The notes beneath the pieces were generated by a model. It worked only from the letters and a program-made list of their open reading frames with translations. It did no database searches and was not told where the DNA came from. A DNA stretch of 42,740 bases. It comes from Candidatus Kaiserbacteria bacterium (lineage in GTDB: Bacteria; Patescibacteriota; Minisyncoccia; Phycocordibacterales; Phycocordibacteraceae). Below are positions 17,770 through 25,207 of this stretch, in pieces (the stretch's first letter is position 1; each line of letters starts with the position of its first letter). The stretch covers positions 67,039 to 109,778 of the forward strand of contig JARIGM010000023.1 of assembly GCA_029288865.1 (NCBI GenBank), read 5' to 3'. Both the position numbers and the translations under genes were made by a program.

Positions 17770-20700
17770 TTATGGACTCGTCGTGCTCGCGTCAGAGGTA
17801 GTATCGGGTACGGGATCGGGTGAAACTGTGGTATCCGTTTCGGGCGTTGAAGATGCGGTTTCCGAAGAAGATCCGTCGGAATTTGTCGAGGCAGGTTCGG
17901 TTGTGCTTGCAGTCGTCACACTTGACGTCGTAACCATTACTGATCCTGTCTGTCCTGATTCATCCAATACTTTCTGAAGCTGATCGCCCGTGATGCATAC
18001 ATATGAACCATCAGCTTTCTTGACGCAAACATTATCGAAGCGGCCTGTTACGGCAGTGACCACTTGTGTGGTAATAGATTGCGCGAGCTGTGCAGATTCC
18101 TTCATCAGTTCTTGGACTGCCACGATGAGCGGTGCGATGAGACCTGGATAATCGACGGTAAGCGTGCCGTCAGGGGTAAGTGCAGTCGGACTTGAGGTCG
18201 AGACGAGGTTCGGGAACACACGCTGTACTTCCTGAGCGATGAGTCCAAACTGTTGTGCAGTGCCGCGGTTTGTGTCCGGCTTCCAATAGAACTGCACCGG
18301 TCGGAGTCCTGCGATCCCTGCAAGCGTTGAAGACGCATCGAGTTGAACAACATCTTGTTTCAGTCGCTGATCAGATGCCGTACAAGACACAAGTCCATTT
18401 GCATTCGTGGTAAAGCCAGAACAATTCAAGTACCCATCGAGGGTAAGGTTCGCTGTTGAGCCTCCCACCTCAAATAGAGTCGCTGGCGAGGTAGTGCTGA
18501 TACCGATATTTCCGGATTGCTTGATCGTAAAAGTCTTGGTGGTGCCGTTGATAAATTGAACATCCGCTCGAGCGTGCAAGCCCAAGCTTGGCAGACCCCC
18601 CGCCGTATCGTCATATTGGAAGATTCCGTTCTGCGGATTACCGTCTGAGACACGACGGAATGCGATACCGCTCGTGATGTTCGAAAGGCCGAGGCCAGAC
18701 ATTGCTGTCGCTTGGGAACCAATCAAGGTCGAGGCATTGGCTCCGGTCCATACTTCAAATTTATTTCCTGGTGAGGTCGTACCGATTCCTACGTTCCCTG
18801 CCGTCGTGATGAACATTGCTGAGCCTGCAGATGTCGGAGCGATGCTGCTTATGGAGTTCGGAGAGAACCCGATGCCGCCATATGCAGCAATCTGCAACGT
18901 GCCATTTGTTATGTCATTCTCGCGAGTGAGTCCGAATATTCCAACGTTACTCGCCGTATAACCCAGCAGTCCACTACCTGCGCTACCTATATTATCAAAG
19001 CGAATGTTTCCATAAACATCGAGCGCCTCAAGCGGACTCGTCGTAGCGATACCAACCTTACCCTTAAGAAGGGTCGTCGTAATACTGTCATTACCGAACA
19101 CGGCTTGATTGCTTGCGTAGACGTGAGCGTTATAGCCCACTGCGATGCTATTGGTAAGCGCTGAAGTAGACGCGATGCTGGAATCACGGCTTGCATTAGC
19201 TCCGATAAACGTCATGAAGGTATCAATGACTGATTGATTATCAGCGACCGTACCATATCCAGCTTGGTATCCGTAGGCCGTATTATTACTTGCCGTCGTA
19301 TTTCCGCGGAGCGCATTCACCCCGCTCGCAGTGTTATTACTTCCTGTACTACTGTTATAAAGCGCTGCATATCCAGTCGCGACATTCGCGCTTCCTGTTG
19401 TATTCCCATACAAAGCGTTCGCTCCGGAAGAGGTATTATTGGCACCGGTCGTGTTCGAATACATCGAGCTGATTCCCACTGCCGAATTTAAAGAACCACT
19501 AGTGTTGTTATAGAGCGCAGAGTAGCCGATTCCTGTGTTGTTGCTTCCGACCGATGAGTAGAGTGAGAATGTTCCTACTGCCGTGTTGTTGTTACCTATT
19601 CCGTAATAGCCGCGGAGCGCCTTATAACCGACACCGACGCTACCAGACGTCGTCGTAGCATATTCCATCGCTCCTTGTCCGACCGATGTGTTGTTGAGCA
19701 TGGCCGCATTCACGCTTGATCCGGCACCACTTCCCACTAACAGGTTCGTACTAGTTGCGTTCAATGACGCGACATACGGTGCAATATTGGACAATGTAAG
19801 AATATTGGATGCTGTTGATGTATCCCAATTATGGGCAGCAATATAATTTGCAACCTGTTTAGCTACCAGCGCGTAACCCGTAGTATTCAAATGTACGACG
19901 CTATCTGCGCGGAGTGATGTTGGAGGCACGTCATTGCTGATGTCGATGAGGTCTTGTGCCGTCGGTGTAATACCTGCATCTGTCAAGCCGTTCTGAACGA
20001 TGTACGAACGGATATCCAGATAATTATTCGGATAGGTAGCGGCAAGATACGCGTTGATCGCCATGATGGCCGTATAATTCGAGTTTCCGGACGGCTCGTT
20101 CGGCCCGTTCATGATCGACATGATGAGAAATCGTTGATGTCCCAGCGCCGCAACCATTGAGGCGATATTGGCTTCAACCGTTGCAGCATTCGTGAAATCG
20201 TTACGTCCTGACCATATGATGGTGTCGTAGGAATACTTATCGGGAGATGCAAGCATTCGTGAAGCGATCTGAGTACTTGTTTGTCCGCTGATACCGCCAT
20301 TGTACACATTGCGACCATTTAAAAGCCAAGAGAGTTGCTGGGGATATGTATAGGTGCCGCTTCCACCCTGGGTAAGACTGTCTCCCCATGCCGCAATATT
20401 GTATGCCCCCAAGTTTGACGTGCTGAGATACGTTAAGCCTAAGTTCGTGCGGGTCGTTGCGGCATCGCCCACATTCAGCGAACCACTGAGATAGCCATTC
20501 CCGTTGACTGAGAGACGTGCCGACGGACTTGTCGTGCCGATTCCCACGTTGCCTCCGGCAGTTGCCAGATAGGTAGATCCTGTAGAGGTAAACAACGTGG
20601 AGGAAGCCGCACCATTAAATTGCTGGAGGGCACTCCATGAATTTGCTGTAGTAGTCCCGAAGAGAAGCGAAAGTACATTCCCGCTTCGATTAAACGGATA

Positions 20701-21033
20701 GCTGAACGTAAGCGGCACCTCATACATACCAGCAAGAGCGGTCTGAGCACGAGTTGGTGTGAAATATAAGTTTGAAGTTCCTTCGTGTACGCCGTCTGTG
20801 GTGGTTGCGTACCAGACTGACGAATCCAATTTCCCCGCCACAGTATTCTGAAGGTTCGTCATGGCGCTAGTATCGATGCCACAGCTTGGATCGGTCGGAG
20901 CGCATGCAGGATCGAGCGTAGCACCTGGCGCATAGAGCGCTGCTTGTGCAGCGAGTGGCGTAATCAAAACGAAAAACGCTGCCAGCACCATGACTGGAAG
21001 CATACGTAAACGAGAAAGCCCGAACATACCCAT
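17770..21033 (-). CDS. Giant surface protein: signal peptide, SGNH hydrolase, YadA-head-like repeats, C-terminal peptidase S74
   Basis: 1087 residues from ATG 21031-21033, which has a TATGAT box six bases upstream; a GTG five codons further up is less likely. Positions below count from this ATG. A signal peptide (about 1-32, ending PLAAQA) is followed by a 'GNVGIGTTSP' module at 161. An SGNH/GDSL-like hydrolase at about 210-400 has Ser219 in WGDSLTQGG, GGISG, GRND (276-279) and His381 in DSVVHLNTTGY. Then come Asn/Gly/Ala/Thr-rich repeats (about 430-595) like YadA/Hep-Hag heads, three further GNVGI/GNIGI-type modules (near 658, 746 and 841), and a peptidase S74 intramolecular chaperone beginning ASDQRLKQD with the Ser887/Lys892 dyad. 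The protein ends in a Ser/Thr/Pro tail without an LPXTG or TM anchor. A trimeric, self-processed fibre is the family expectation. Confidence 0.85.
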   Translation of the reverse strand: MGMFGLSRLRMLPVMVLAAFFVLITPLAAQAALYAPGATLDPACAPTDPSCGIDTSAMTNLQNTVAGKLDSSVWYATTTDGVHEGTSNLYFTPTRAQTALAGMYEVPLTFSYPFNRSGNVLSLLFGTTTANSWSALQQFNGAASSTLFTSTGSTYLATAGGNVGIGTTSPSARLSVNGNGYLSGSLNVGDAATTRTNLGLTYLSTSNLGAYNIAAWGDSLTQGGSGTYTYPQQLSWLLNGRNVYNGGISGQTSTQIASRMLASPDKYSYDTIIWSGRNDFTNAATVEANIASMVAALGHQRFLIMSIMNGPNEPSGNSNYTAIMAINAYLAATYPNNYLDIRSYIVQNGLTDAGITPTAQDLIDISNDVPPTSLRADSVVHLNTTGYALVAKQVANYIAAHNWDTSTASNILTLSNIAPYVASLNATSTNLLVGSGAGSSVNAAMLNNTSVGQGAMEYATTTSGSVGVGYKALRGYYGIGNNNTAVGTFSLYSSVGSNNTGIGYSALYNNTSGSLNSAVGISSMYSNTTGANNTSSGANALYGNTTGSANVATGYAALYNSSTGSNNTASGVNALRGNTTASNNTAYGYQAGYGTVADNQSVIDTFMTFIGANASRDSSIASTSALTNSIAVGYNAHVYASNQAVFGNDSITTTLLKGKVGIATTSPLEALDVYGNIRFDNIGSAGSGLLGYTASNVGIFGLTRENDITNGTLQIAAYGGIGFSPNSISSIAPTSAGSAMFITTAGNVGIGTTSPGNKFEVWTGANASTLIGSQATAMSGLGLSNITSGIAFRRVSDGNPQNGIFQYDDTAGGLPSLGLHARADVQFINGTTKTFTIKQSGNIGISTTSPATLFEVGGSTANLTLDGYLNCSGFTTNANGLVSCTASDQRLKQDVVQLDASSTLAGIAGLRPVQFYWKPDTNRGTAQQFGLIAQEVQRVFPNLVSTSSPTALTPDGTLTVDYPGLIAPLIVAVQELMKESAQLAQSITTQVVTAVTGRFDNVCVKKADGSYVCITGDQLQKVLDESGQTGSVMVTTSSVTTASTTEPASTNSDGSSSETASSTPETDTTVSPDPVPDTTSDASTTSP

Positions 21034-21039
21034 TTCTAC

Positions 21040-21045
21040 ATCATA
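21040..21045 (-). promoter_or_regulatory. -10 box of the giant surface protein gene
   Basis: TATGAT, six bases (GTAGAA), then ATG 21033. It supports this start over the GTG at 21048. Confidence 0.45.
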
Positions 21046-21062
21046 CACTAAGGAATCAGACC

Positions 21063-21088
21063 TTATTCACGCTCGCAGGTGTGAATAA
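21063..21088. repeat. Inverted repeat upstream of the surface protein gene
   Basis: TTATTCAC and GTGAATAA form a perfect 8-bp inverted repeat with a 10-base spacer, located 18 bases upstream of the presumed -10 box. There is no U-tract after it, so an operator or a weak 3' hairpin of the upstream gene is possible. Confidence 0.4.
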
Positions 21089-21099
21089 CCGACTCCTCG

Positions 21100-21588
21100 C
21101 TACTTCTTTTTCTTAAGTGCTTCCACTTCGGCCAAGACTTTACGGATATCGTCTGCAAGCTGATCCAGATTACGTGCAGCTTCTTGCTCGCGTCGTTCTT
21201 CCTCGATCTCCTCTTCGTTGAGCTCTTCCAGGTCCTCCTGCATCTCTTCGACGTCTTCACTCATTTCTTCGAGATCTTCTTGCATTTCCTCGACATCTTC
21301 GCCGAGCTCTTCGACATCCTCTTGAATCTCATCAATGTCTTCCTCGACTTCGCGGAGACTCTCGGTGTTTCGGTTCACGCTGAACTGGATGAAGATCGCC
21401 AGATAAATCGCTTCGAGCGAGACGATGGTGTTCCAGACCAACAGCACAAGATCGCGCGGGAATACATTGCTCACTGTAAGAATTAAAAAACCTGCAAAGA
21501 TGCAAGAGTGCACCACCATGGACGGAACAGATCCGATCCAGCGAATGATGCCGTCTATGACGGTCGGTTTCTGTGGAGGCTTTGCCAT
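21100..21588 (-). CDS. Two-TM protein with long acidic coiled coil (DUF1003/iron-permease-like)
   Basis: 162 residues from ATG 21586-21588 (a GTG five codons upstream is possible). Hydrophobic helices lie at about 25-43 and 48-70, joined by NVFPRD; the second contains LVWNTIVSLEAIYLAIFIQFSVNRN, which resembles DUF1003 and low-affinity iron permease families (the 'SLEA...QNR' pattern). From about 73 to 135 there is a run of Glu/Asp-rich heptads (EEDIDEIQEDVEELGEDVEE and so on), with 21-base repeats visible in the DNA. The C terminus is KKKK. Iron transport is not supported by anything else here. It may act as a membrane-anchored coiled-coil spacer. Confidence 0.6.
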   Translation of the reverse strand: MAKPPQKPTVIDGIIRWIGSVPSMVVHSCIFAGFLILTVSNVFPRDLVLLVWNTIVSLEAIYLAIFIQFSVNRNTESLREVEEDIDEIQEDVEELGEDVEEMQEDLEEMSEDVEEMQEDLEELNEEEIEEERREQEAARNLDQLADDIRKVLAEVEALKKKK

Positions 21589-21651
21589 GACTTGACCGTA
21601 CACCCGTCCCGCAGCCCTGTCTACCTTTGTACGGGTATAAATCGTCTTAAA

Positions 21652-22950
21652 CTAAGACGCGAGATATTCTTTCACCGCTTCTGCGATCGTACGAACGATC
21701 GATTCGAATTTCTGTTCGTCTGGTTCAAGGAGCGTGAAGCGGAATCCGTACAGATCCGAGTTGAATCCCGACGAAAGCGGGACAAGACAGATACCTTTCG
21801 AGGCAAGCAAATAATATACAAAACGCTGATCCAGTTTTGCTTCCGTCAGCTTTGGCTCGATGATCTCGAACGCTTCAGGTGAAGTCGGGAGAGATTGTTG
21901 TGACGTGAGCGCACCTAGCTGAAAGACTGCTGTCATATAAAACGCACCGTGCGCATTGTGGATTTGTATCTGAGGAATCTCACCCAAGATCTTGCATGCG
22001 AGTTCAGATTTTGCAGCATATCGCTTCGTACGCTCAGCGAGGTACGGATAGTACCGCGGGTCTTGCATCACGACCGGCAGAACTTTTTGCGGAAGTGTCG
22101 TGGAGCACACTTCAAGCATCTTCGCTTCAATGATGGAGTGTGCGTATTTGTCAAAATTGGCATCCTTGTCGCGGTTGTAAAATTCGATCCAACCGCAGCG
22201 TGCGCCCGGCCACGGAAATTCTTTCGAGATGCCGCGCATCGCAATACCCGGCACATCTCCAATAACCGACGCGAGCTTGCGCATACTGCTTCCTTCATAC
22301 GCAAGGTTCGAATAAATCTCATCCGAAATCACCATCAGGTTGTATTTCTTTGCGAGGGTCACGATCGCCGAGATCGTCTCTTGCGGATAGACGAAACCGG
22401 TCGGATTATCTGGATTAATGATCAGGATGCCGGCGATCTCTGGATGCACGACGATCTTCGCTTCGAGCTCTTCTAGATCTGGTTCCCAGTTACGATTTGG
22501 ATCGAGTGAATAGCTGAGATGCACAGCATTACTGTGCGCGGCTTCTGCAGAGGAATGGGTGGAGTATGCGGGGTTTGGACCGATGATGCGAGCGCCTGGA
22601 TTCAAGTTACTATAGATGTTGGTGATGGCATCGCCAAGGCCGTTGAAGAACAAAATATCTTCGGCAGTGATCTGAATGCCTCCTTCGAGATTGCGTTCGC
22701 GAGCAATATACTCGCGTGTCTCTTCGAGACCTTTAGTTGGAGAATATGCGAAGCTTGAATTCTCAGCAGCGACACGTCCAACAATTTCGCGAATCCATTC
22801 AGGCACCTGTTCGCCTTTCGCAACGGGATCGCCGATATTCTCCCACACAACTGGCATACCGAGCGCCTCGATGCGCTTTCCCATACCGACGATCTGGCGA
22901 ATCTCGTACCGTAACTTGTCTGCGCCCGGATGGACTATCGGTGTCCGCAT
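21652..22950 (-). CDS. PLP-dependent aminotransferase class I/II
   Basis: 432 residues, fold type I. PLP-binding features in order are: NGLGDAITNIY (phosphate-side helix), Asn182 in NPDNPTG, Asp210 and Tyr213 in ISDEIYSNLAYEG, the Schiff-base Lys243 in GISKEFPWPGARCGW, and a C-terminal Arg in YGFRFTLLEP that normally binds the substrate carboxylate. It resembles the alanine/aspartate aminotransferase group; the substrate cannot be told from sequence. There are no amino-acid biosynthesis genes nearby. It is divergently oriented to mltG, with a 65-base shared upstream region and no Shine-Dalgarno. Confidence 0.88.
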   Translation of the reverse strand: MRTPIVHPGADKLRYEIRQIVGMGKRIEALGMPVVWENIGDPVAKGEQVPEWIREIVGRVAAENSSFAYSPTKGLEETREYIARERNLEGGIQITAEDILFFNGLGDAITNIYSNLNPGARIIGPNPAYSTHSSAEAAHSNAVHLSYSLDPNRNWEPDLEELEAKIVVHPEIAGILIINPDNPTGFVYPQETISAIVTLAKKYNLMVISDEIYSNLAYEGSSMRKLASVIGDVPGIAMRGISKEFPWPGARCGWIEFYNRDKDANFDKYAHSIIEAKMLEVCSTTLPQKVLPVVMQDPRYYPYLAERTKRYAAKSELACKILGEIPQIQIHNAHGAFYMTAVFQLGALTSQQSLPTSPEAFEIIEPKLTEAKLDQRFVYYLLASKGICLVPLSSGFNSDLYGFRFTLLEPDEQKFESIVRTIAEAVKEYLAS

Positions 22951-23015
22951 ATCGTACTACTCTACCACAGAAGCGGTAGGCATATACCCTCTTTTACGTT
23001 ACAGTAATAGTATAT

Positions 23016-24071
23016 ATGCCGGTACAGAACCGCTCACAATATCCATTGCGTGTTGCGACTCCGAAGAAGGCACGCGGCTTCCGTGTGATGCCTGCAATAG
23101 CTGGTGCGAGCGTATTTCTCATCGGCGGGTTCTTCCTCATTCCGAAGATCATTACGATCGAAGTCTTACGCGAACAATCCAAGCCGATACCGGTTGCCGT
23201 CGCTGCTCCGTTTCCAGTTTCTGTAGATGCGAACACTAAGAGCATCGTGCCAAACCCCGAGGCCGATGCACTTTTTGCGAATAACGCGTCACAACTCGCT
23301 GCAGCCGCGGACGAAGTTTCATATATCTTTGATTGGATTGCTTCAGTGATCGGCAATACCGCGCTCTATCAATCCCTCGCATCTGCAGATGGCCACATCA
23401 TCACCGTGCGGGCGGGTATGCGCAAAGAACAGATACTTTCCCAACTTACGTCTGCCCTTAATTGGACTCCGGACCAGCAGCAACAATTTCTCGTCGCCGA
23501 ACAAGCACAGACACCGGGTATTCCGGATGGCACCTTCACGGCCGGTACGTACGTGGTGAACAGCACCATGACGCCGCAGAATGTCGCAGCACTCATGAGT
23601 TTGGCATTTAATAAGAGCATCTTACTCCACTACAGCACGACGACTCAGCAGCACGTACCGCTTGCAACCGCTCTCACGGTCGCGTCCCTTATCGAACGTG
23701 AAGCGAAAGATACGAACGATATGCGTCAAATCTCTGGCATCATCTGGAATCGTCTCTTCAGTGGAATGAATCTTCAGATCGATGCGACTCTGCAGTATGC
23801 GAAGGGCCAGAATCAGAAATCTGGCTGGTGGTGGTCTACCGTCGTGCCGAAGGATAAATACGTAAAATCGCCTTATAACACTTACCTGCATCCTGGTCTT
23901 CCACCTGGACCGATCGCAAACCCGTCCGTCGCAGCCGTACTGGCCGCCCTCAACCCCGTCGACACTGATTGTATTTTCTACTTCCACGACAAGAACGGTA
24001 ACTTCCACTGCACTAAGACATACGCGGATCACGTGAAGATGCTTAAGCAGTATTACGGTCAAGGCAAATAG
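23016..24071 (+). CDS. mltG: Endolytic murein transglycosylase MltG (YceG-like)
   Basis: 351 residues. A basic cytoplasmic tail and one TM helix (about 26-48) anchor it in the membrane; an extended region follows, then a LysM-like part (VRAGMRKEQILSQL, TAGTYVV) and the YceG catalytic domain. Catalytic Glu227 lies in TVASLIEREAKD, followed by the conserved family blocks IIWNRL, LQIDATLQYA, SPYNTYLHPGLPPGPIANPS and YFHDKNGNFHCTKTYADH. It cleaves nascent peptidoglycan strands and so sets glycan length. It has its own unit, ended by a strong bidirectional terminator. It is the only core gene on the + strand and has no Shine-Dalgarno, unlike the other + strand genes. Confidence 0.93.
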   Translation: MPVQNRSQYPLRVATPKKARGFRVMPAIAGASVFLIGGFFLIPKIITIEVLREQSKPIPVAVAAPFPVSVDANTKSIVPNPEADALFANNASQLAAAADEVSYIFDWIASVIGNTALYQSLASADGHIITVRAGMRKEQILSQLTSALNWTPDQQQQFLVAEQAQTPGIPDGTFTAGTYVVNSTMTPQNVAALMSLAFNKSILLHYSTTTQQHVPLATALTVASLIEREAKDTNDMRQISGIIWNRLFSGMNLQIDATLQYAKGQNQKSGWWWSTVVPKDKYVKSPYNTYLHPGLPPGPIANPSVAAVLAALNPVDTDCIFYFHDKNGNFHCTKTYADHVKMLKQYYGQGK

Positions 24072-24080
24072 GATAAAAAG

Positions 24081-24110
24081 AAAGAGCCCGAAGCATGCTT
24101 CGGGCTCTTT
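24081..24110. terminator. Bidirectional terminator between mltG and the convergent hypothetical gene
   Basis: A perfect 14-bp stem, AAAGAGCCCGAAGC / GCTTCGGGCTCTTT, with a 2-base centre. The A/T ends give U-runs on both strands. It overlaps the stop codon of the convergent gene (24109-24111). Confidence 0.85.
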
Positions 24111-24645
24111 AGGTTTTCTTATCGAGTTGTAAATTCTCAAGCTCGCTCGCGACGAGCTGATGAACCTCTTCCACCGTCAGCTTGGTGAACTCGTCGACGG
24201 CAGTGCTGCGACGGCTTCCAGTCGAGTGAATAGTTGTTCCTCCATCAGACAATGTCCATCTCGAGACGTATTGCGCTGATGTCCGCGCCCGTTTTTCTGC
24301 TTCCCGTTTCTTAAGTCTTTCGAATAGACTGATGAGCGGTATCTTGCTGCTGGGATTAGCCGTAATGAATACATAGAAGAAAATTCGTTCCTCTGATTGG
24401 TAGCGGATCTGAACCGTGACATCGGCGCCTAAGGAATACACATACGAGCGAGGTATTGCCGAATATTGCGTTATGTCAGCGATACTGATTCCATTTGCCA
24501 GTAATACGAACGGAATCTCTTCCTTCTGCGGAAAAACCTGCGGGGGTCTCCGTGAAGGGATTGAGGGGTGGTGTCGCACATATCCCTCCTGATCGGATGA
24601 TGTTAATGCTCGGAATGAGCTGCCCTTGCCATTTATCTCACGCAT
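24109..24645 (-). CDS. Hypothetical protein, 178 residues
   Basis: Starts at ATG 24643-24645. The frame is open much further, to beyond the tRNA gene, but that upstream part is a translation of tRNA-Ala and its flank and is not protein. The product has a polar, basic N terminus (about 1-45, RRPP), a globular alpha/beta-looking middle (IPFVLLANGISIADITQY, TVQIRYQSEERIFFYVFITA), a Lys/Arg/Glu helix (SLFERLKKREAEKRAR) and a Leu/Glu-rich C-terminal helix. There is no signal peptide or TM segment, and the family is not recognised. It lies downstream of the tRNA on the same strand but beyond a hairpin. Confidence 0.55.
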   Translation of the reverse strand: MREINGKGSSFRALTSSDQEGYVRHHPSIPSRRPPQVFPQKEEIPFVLLANGISIADITQYSAIPRSYVYSLGADVTVQIRYQSEERIFFYVFITANPSSKIPLISLFERLKKREAEKRARTSAQYVSRWTLSDGGTTIHSTGSRRSTAVDEFTKLTVEEVHQLVASELENLQLDKKT

Positions 24646-24675
24646 TCGCTGATGCGTCAAAATTAGAATAATGCA

Positions 24676-24699
24676 AAGAACCTCCTTGCGGAGGTTCCA
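24676..24699 (-). terminator. Hairpin after tRNA-Ala, likely terminator
   Basis: GAACCTCC / GGAGGTTC (24678-24685 and 24690-24697) with a 4-base loop, 10 bases beyond the tRNA CCA end. The following minus-strand bases (TTTGCATTATTC) are only moderately U-rich, so termination may be partial. Confidence 0.5.
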
Positions 24700-24707
24700 G
24701 TTATTTT

Positions 24708-24783
24708 TGGTGGACCGTACAGGATTCGAACCTGCGACCCTCTCATTGCAAATGAGATGCTCTACCAACTGAGCTAACGGCCC
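24708..24783 (-). tRNA. tRNA-Ala (anticodon UGC), CCA encoded
   Basis: A 76-base cloverleaf. The acceptor stem GGGCCGT/ACGGTCC contains the G3-U70 pair that identifies alanine tRNAs. The D-arm is GCTCAGTTGGTAGAGC, the anticodon arm TCTCA-TTTGCAA-TGAGA (anticodon TGC), and the T-arm GCAGGTTCGAATCCTGT. A73 is followed by a genome-encoded CCA. A good promoter (TTGAAT, 17 bases, TATACT) lies upstream at 24810-24838. Confidence 0.98.
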
Positions 24784-24809
24784 GCGTGCTCCCGCAAACG
24801 GGTATCCCA

Positions 24810-24838
24810 AGTATACGTGAGGTCTCTGAGGAATTCAA
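24810..24838 (-). promoter_or_regulatory. Promoter of tRNA-Ala
   Basis: TTGAAT (24833-24838), a 17-base spacer, TATACT (24810-24815). The transcript would start about 20 bases upstream of the mature tRNA 5' end and includes a small CCCG/CGGG hairpin. The same TATACT hexamer recurs at the leaderless-type genes. Confidence 0.65.
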
Positions 24839-24852
24839 TACCCCATCCACAC

Positions 24853-25206
24853 CTATTCCCCGTGCATGAATTCGTCGAATAAAACGTTGATTTTGGCTGC
24901 CATAATGAAATCATTCTCGGTTAGGCCTCCGATTGAGTGCGTCCACAGCGCTACACCTAAGCGACCCCATGACACGGCAAAATCCGGATGATGCCCCTCT
25001 TCTTCAGCAAGATCTGCGATTCGATTTGCGAATGCCATCGCACCAGCGAAGTCTGAAACCTTGAAGACGCGCGAAAGCATCTGACCCTCAGGGGAAAGAT
25101 CCCATCCGATCACATGCTCCATGAGGTCTCGCGCTTGCTCGAGCGTCATCGGCGGGAAGCCGTCGTCTTCGCACGGCACGCAGTGCTGATCTTCGAGTGC
25201 GTCCAT
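24853..25206 (-). CDS. Pterin-4a-carbinolamine dehydratase-like protein (PCD/DCoH family)
   Basis: 117 residues from ATG 25204-25206. The longer open frame overlaps ddl and is rejected. The family core is clear: GWDLSPEGQMLSRVFKVSDF, the active-site EEEGHHPDFAVSWGRLGVALWTHS and GGLTENDFIMAAKI. The two adjacent His and the Asp, with the distal His of THS, correspond to the catalytic residues. The N terminus carries a CVPC pair not usual in the family. The enzyme dehydrates 4a-hydroxytetrahydrobiopterin, but no pterin-dependent hydroxylase is seen here, so its substrate or role is open. It begins one base after the ddl stop and is surely cotranscribed with ddl. Confidence 0.88.
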   Translation of the reverse strand: MDALEDQHCVPCEDDGFPPMTLEQARDLMEHVIGWDLSPEGQMLSRVFKVSDFAGAMAFANRIADLAEEEGHHPDFAVSWGRLGVALWTHSIGGLTENDFIMAAKINVLFDEFMHGE

Positions 25207-25207
25207 A

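Noticed and set aside
19200-19740. CRISPR-like or tandem DNA repeat in the surface protein gene
   Set aside because: The periodicity comes from protein repeats (Asn/Thr/Gly-rich head motifs) in an open frame; there are no uniform direct repeats with unique spacers.
24646-24810. Long N-terminal extension of the 178-residue hypothetical gene through the tRNA
   Set aside because: The extension is a translation of tRNA-Ala and its hairpin (the typical PLAQLVEHLICNERVAGSNPV artefact). The ATG at 24645 is used instead.
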